NCBI GenBank assembly: GCA_947372365.1
Contig: CANBTK010000090.1
Coordinates: 1-7,213, forward strand
DNA from: Flavipsychrobacter stenotrophus
GTDB lineage: Bacteria; Bacteroidota; Bacteroidia; Chitinophagales; Chitinophagaceae
Direction: 5' to 3'
DNA length: 7,213 nt
Below, in pieces: positions 5,737-7,213 of the stretch (the first letter of the stretch is position 1; every line of letters starts with the position of its first letter). Position numbers and translations under genes: made by a program. The notes beneath the pieces are model-generated. The model did not search any database and was not told the DNA's origin. It worked only from the letters and a program-made list of their open reading frames with translations.

Positions 5737-6375
5737 CTACTTATCGTACTTGCTCCACATCATGGCGCCATACAATAGGTTGAGCAAGCCAAAGCCTGCC
5801 GCCCAAAAGTAAAGCCCGAAACCCGGATAAAAAAGGTTGCAGCAGCCCAAAGCTACATTTAGCATACCCAGGTACCTGATATCTGATAGCGTATGCCTGC
5901 TCCCACTTATTAATGCAAGCCCGTAAAAAACCAGGCAGGCAGGGCCTACAAACATACCGCAGCCGTTATAGATAAACGACACACAAAAAACGCCACCTGC
6001 CAACAATGGGAAAAACGCCGACATTACCATTTGCCTGCTGGCATTGTTAAATATGCTTTGGTTGTGCTTTTTTGCTTTACGGTAGGTAAAATAAAATGCC
6101 CCGGCTATGGCAACAACAAATACAGCAACGCCCAGCCACATCAGCCGCATGGTAACCGAATCGAAAGAATCTATTGAACCTTCAGTTGCCTTGCCTATAT
6201 TCATATACTCCGGCTTCCTGAGCCAGTTACTAGCGATATACGCACCTACAAGGCCAACAGCGCCCGCCCAAATGCCCGACATTCCGCTCAGCGATACAAA
6301 CCGTGCCGATTTATCCATTATACTGCGTATCTCCTGCAGGGCTTCTAATGATGCGTTATTTTCGTTGGGTTGCAT
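5737..6375 (-). CDS. Six-TM membrane protein paired with the winged-helix regulator; function unknown
   Basis: The protein has 212 residues. A soluble N-terminal stretch (about 1-30, NNASLEALQEIRSIMDKSARFVSLSG) looks helical and amphipathic. Six predicted membrane helices follow at about 31-51, 78-98, 116-136, 138-157, 167-184 and 187-206. Glycine is frequent in the helices, and cysteines occur in TM3, TM4 and TM5 (a CC pair at 178-179). No catalytic or transporter motif is visible. I recall proteins of this design (an N-terminal LEEIR..MEKS-like segment followed by FISLSG) sitting directly in front of small winged-helix regulators in many Bacteroidota, but I know of no assigned function. The ATG at 6375 is supported by a -7 element at 6395-6402 on this strand, which implies a very short leader of about 13 nt. 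The shared operator-like element lies only 3 bases upstream of the start codon. Confidence 0.85.
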   Translation of the reverse strand: MQPNENNASLEALQEIRSIMDKSARFVSLSGMSGIWAGAVGLVGAYIASNWLRKPEYMNIGKATEGSIDSFDSVTMRLMWLGVAVFVVAIAGAFYFTYRKAKKHNQSIFNNASRQMVMSAFFPLLAGGVFCVSFIYNGCGMFVGPACLVFYGLALISGSRHTLSDIRYLGMLNVALGCCNLFYPGFGLYFWAAGFGLLNLLYGAMMWSKYDK

Positions 6376-6378
6376 ATG

Positions 6379-6400
6379 AAAGTGCTTTGTACTTCAAAGT
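6379..6400. promoter_or_regulatory. Putative operator, copy 2 (start of the six-TM/regulator operon)
   Basis: AAAGTGCTTT, then four bases, then TTCAAAGT. It contains the inverted repeat GCTTTG-N5-CAAAGT (6384-6400; five of six pairs match). It matches copy 1 at 18 of 22 positions. It begins 3 bases before the start codon at 6375 and covers most of the predicted -7 element and the expected transcription start, the classic location for repression. The regulator encoded 0.7 kb downstream in the same operon is the likely binder. Confidence 0.6.
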
Positions 6401-6402
6401 TA
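6395..6402 (-). promoter_or_regulatory. -7 element of the six-TM/regulator operon
   Basis: On the minus strand this reads TAACTTTG, a full match to TAnnTTTG, 19 bp before the ATG at 6375. The -33 region is only AT-rich (no TTTG at 17-23 bp). Six of its eight bases lie within the operator-like element at 6379-6400. Confidence 0.55.
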
Positions 6403-6446
6403 TGGAGTAATTGTTGAAAAATGAAAATTTAATTTTAGGGGAAATT

Positions 6447-6490
6447 GGCTGGGGCGGGTTTGCAGCCTAAGGCCCATTCGCAAACGGGCC
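6447..6490. repeat. GC-rich block with competing short inverted repeats
   Basis: Within the AT-rich divergent gap (6376-6578) this block is markedly GC-rich. It holds three overlapping inverted repeats: GGCTG (6447-6451) with CAGCC (6463-6467), GTTTGC (6458-6463) with GCAAAC (6480-6485), and GGCCC (6471-6475) with GGGCC (6486-6490). They are mutually exclusive in part. No U-tract follows on either strand, so it is not an obvious terminator. Function is unknown. Confidence 0.35.
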
Positions 6491-6532
6491 ACTAATTAAC
6501 ATTCCATTCAAAAAAATGTGGATTAATCGTGA

Positions 6533-6562
6533 TTTATGCTATGTAGCAATTGCGTAATTTTG
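6533..6562 (+). promoter_or_regulatory. Bacteroidota-type promoter for the S41 protease gene
   Basis: TAATTTTG (6555-6562) fully matches TAnnTTTG, with a TTTA near-match to the -33 TTTG at 6533-6536 and an 18-bp spacer. The predicted start is near 6568, so the leader would be about 10 nt to the ATG at 6579 or about 35 nt to the ATG at 6603. Confidence 0.55.
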
Positions 6563-6578
6563 CAATAGTTTTTAATAG

Positions 6579-7213
6579 ATGGACGTAACTGGAAGAGGTG
6601 AGATGAAAGTCTGGATACCTCTGTTTTTTTCCTTGGTATTGATTGGGGGTATGGTATTGGGCTTTAACCTGCGCGACACTTTGCGCAGTAAACGCGATAT
6701 CAATACTGTAATAGAGCGCAATGACCGCCTGGAACAGGTGATAGACCTTGTGAATGAAAAGTACGTTGACTCCGTAAACAGCGATAACCTTTACAAAGAT
6801 GCCATCTCCGGCATACTCAGGTCCCTTGACCCGCATACTGTTTATATCCCCGCCGAAAAATTACAGGATGCCAACGACGACCTGGAAGGCTCGTTTTCAG
6901 GTATTGGTGTAGAGTTTTCTATTATGCGCGATACTATTGCAGTAACTGCCGTTATAGAAAAGGGGCCAGCAAGCATAGCCGGCATAGAAACAGGCGACAA
7001 GCTGATAAAAGTGGGGGATAGCGTAGTTGCCGGCGTTAATATTAATGTGGACCGCATTACCCACCTGCTTAAAGGAAAACAGAAAAGCAAAGTAATGGTT
7101 ACTGTAAAGCCATTGTATGCAGCAGCCCTTAAGGAAGTAAGCATCACCCGCGACCTTATACCCGTGCATAGCGTAGATGCCAGCATCATGGTTGATGATA
7201 ATACCGGGTACAT
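6579..7213 (+). CDS. S41 family C-terminal processing protease (CtpA/Prc type), 3'-truncated by the window edge
   Basis: A frame opening right after a TAG at 6576-6578 stays open to the window end, giving 211 visible codons. An N-terminal hydrophobic anchor (KVWIPLFFSLVLIGGMVLGF, about 10-29) would place the protein in the inner membrane facing the periplasm. Next comes a helical segment (INTVIERNDRLEQVIDLVNEKYVDS) and the typical S41 lead-in ISGILRSLDPHTVYIPAEKL (76-95). A PDZ domain follows from about 105, with the ligand loop FSGIGVEF (106-113) and GPASIAGIETGDKLIKVGD (129-147). The catalytic Ser/Lys domain lies beyond the window, so activity cannot be judged. Such enzymes trim exposed C-termini of envelope proteins. 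ATG 6579 is reported as the longest form; ATG 6603 has a better ribosome site (GAGG four bases upstream) and a more normal leader, and would remove eight residues, so it may be the true start. Confidence 0.88.
   Translation, partial: MDVTGRGEMKVWIPLFFSLVLIGGMVLGFNLRDTLRSKRDINTVIERNDRLEQVIDLVNEKYVDSVNSDNLYKDAISGILRSLDPHTVYIPAEKLQDANDDLEGSFSGIGVEFSIMRDTIAVTAVIEKGPASIAGIETGDKLIKVGDSVVAGVNINVDRITHLLKGKQKSKVMVTVKPLYAAALKEVSITRDLIPVHSVDASIMVDDNTGY

Noticed and set aside
6534..7213. Long minus-strand open frames (6534-6836, 6842-7213, 6897-7169)
   Set aside because: They are antisense to the clear S41 protease frame on the plus strand; their translations are low-complexity and show no family features.

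Overview
The window looks like chromosomal DNA of a member of the Bacteroidota (roughly the Chitinophagaceae/Sphingobacteriales type, inferred only from protein style). Supporting signs are several upstream sequences matching the Bacteroidota -7 element TAnnTTTG, the near absence of Shine-Dalgarno sequences, and families typical of the phylum: a tRNA_anti-like OB-fold protein, a YceI protein next to a DUF5777-type beta-barrel protein, and a six-TM protein paired with a small winged-helix regulator. No mobile element, CRISPR array, rRNA or tRNA was recognised. No gene-free stretch exceeds 300 bases; the longest are 5175-5368 and 6376-6578.

Layout. 1-380 (+) is the 3' part of a membrane-anchored OB-fold protein. 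446-2359 (+) is a tightly spaced three-gene cluster: a lipoprotein resembling a cytochrome c with a non-standard heme motif, a secreted YceI protein and a DUF5777-type outer-membrane protein. It ends at a strong, probably bidirectional hairpin terminator (2391-2423) shared with the convergent PLP enzyme gene at 2444-3667 (-), a trans-sulfuration-family lyase or synthase. Overlapping divergent promoters in and beside a 58-bp gap separate that gene from a DinB/YfiT-type protein (3726-4220, +). A DedA/VTT-like membrane protein follows (4295-4885, +).

The minus-strand block 4893-6375 holds a six-TM membrane protein, a small winged-helix regulator downstream of it, and then a separate three-TM small protein. 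A 22-bp element, 18/22 identical in two copies, lies directly in front of the six-TM gene (overlapping its predicted -7 element) and again between the regulator gene and the three-TM gene. The simplest reading is a small autoregulated module in which the winged-helix protein controls two membrane-protein transcripts through this operator. This is the least described and most interesting part of the window. At the right edge a divergently transcribed S41/CtpA-family protease gene begins and runs off the end.

In functional terms the left half is an envelope cluster (periplasmic lipid or isoprenoid binding, a possible heme lipoprotein, an outer-membrane barrel). The middle is sulfur amino acid metabolism and a putative metal-dependent DinB-fold protein. 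The right half is an uncharacterised regulator and membrane-protein module next to an envelope protease.
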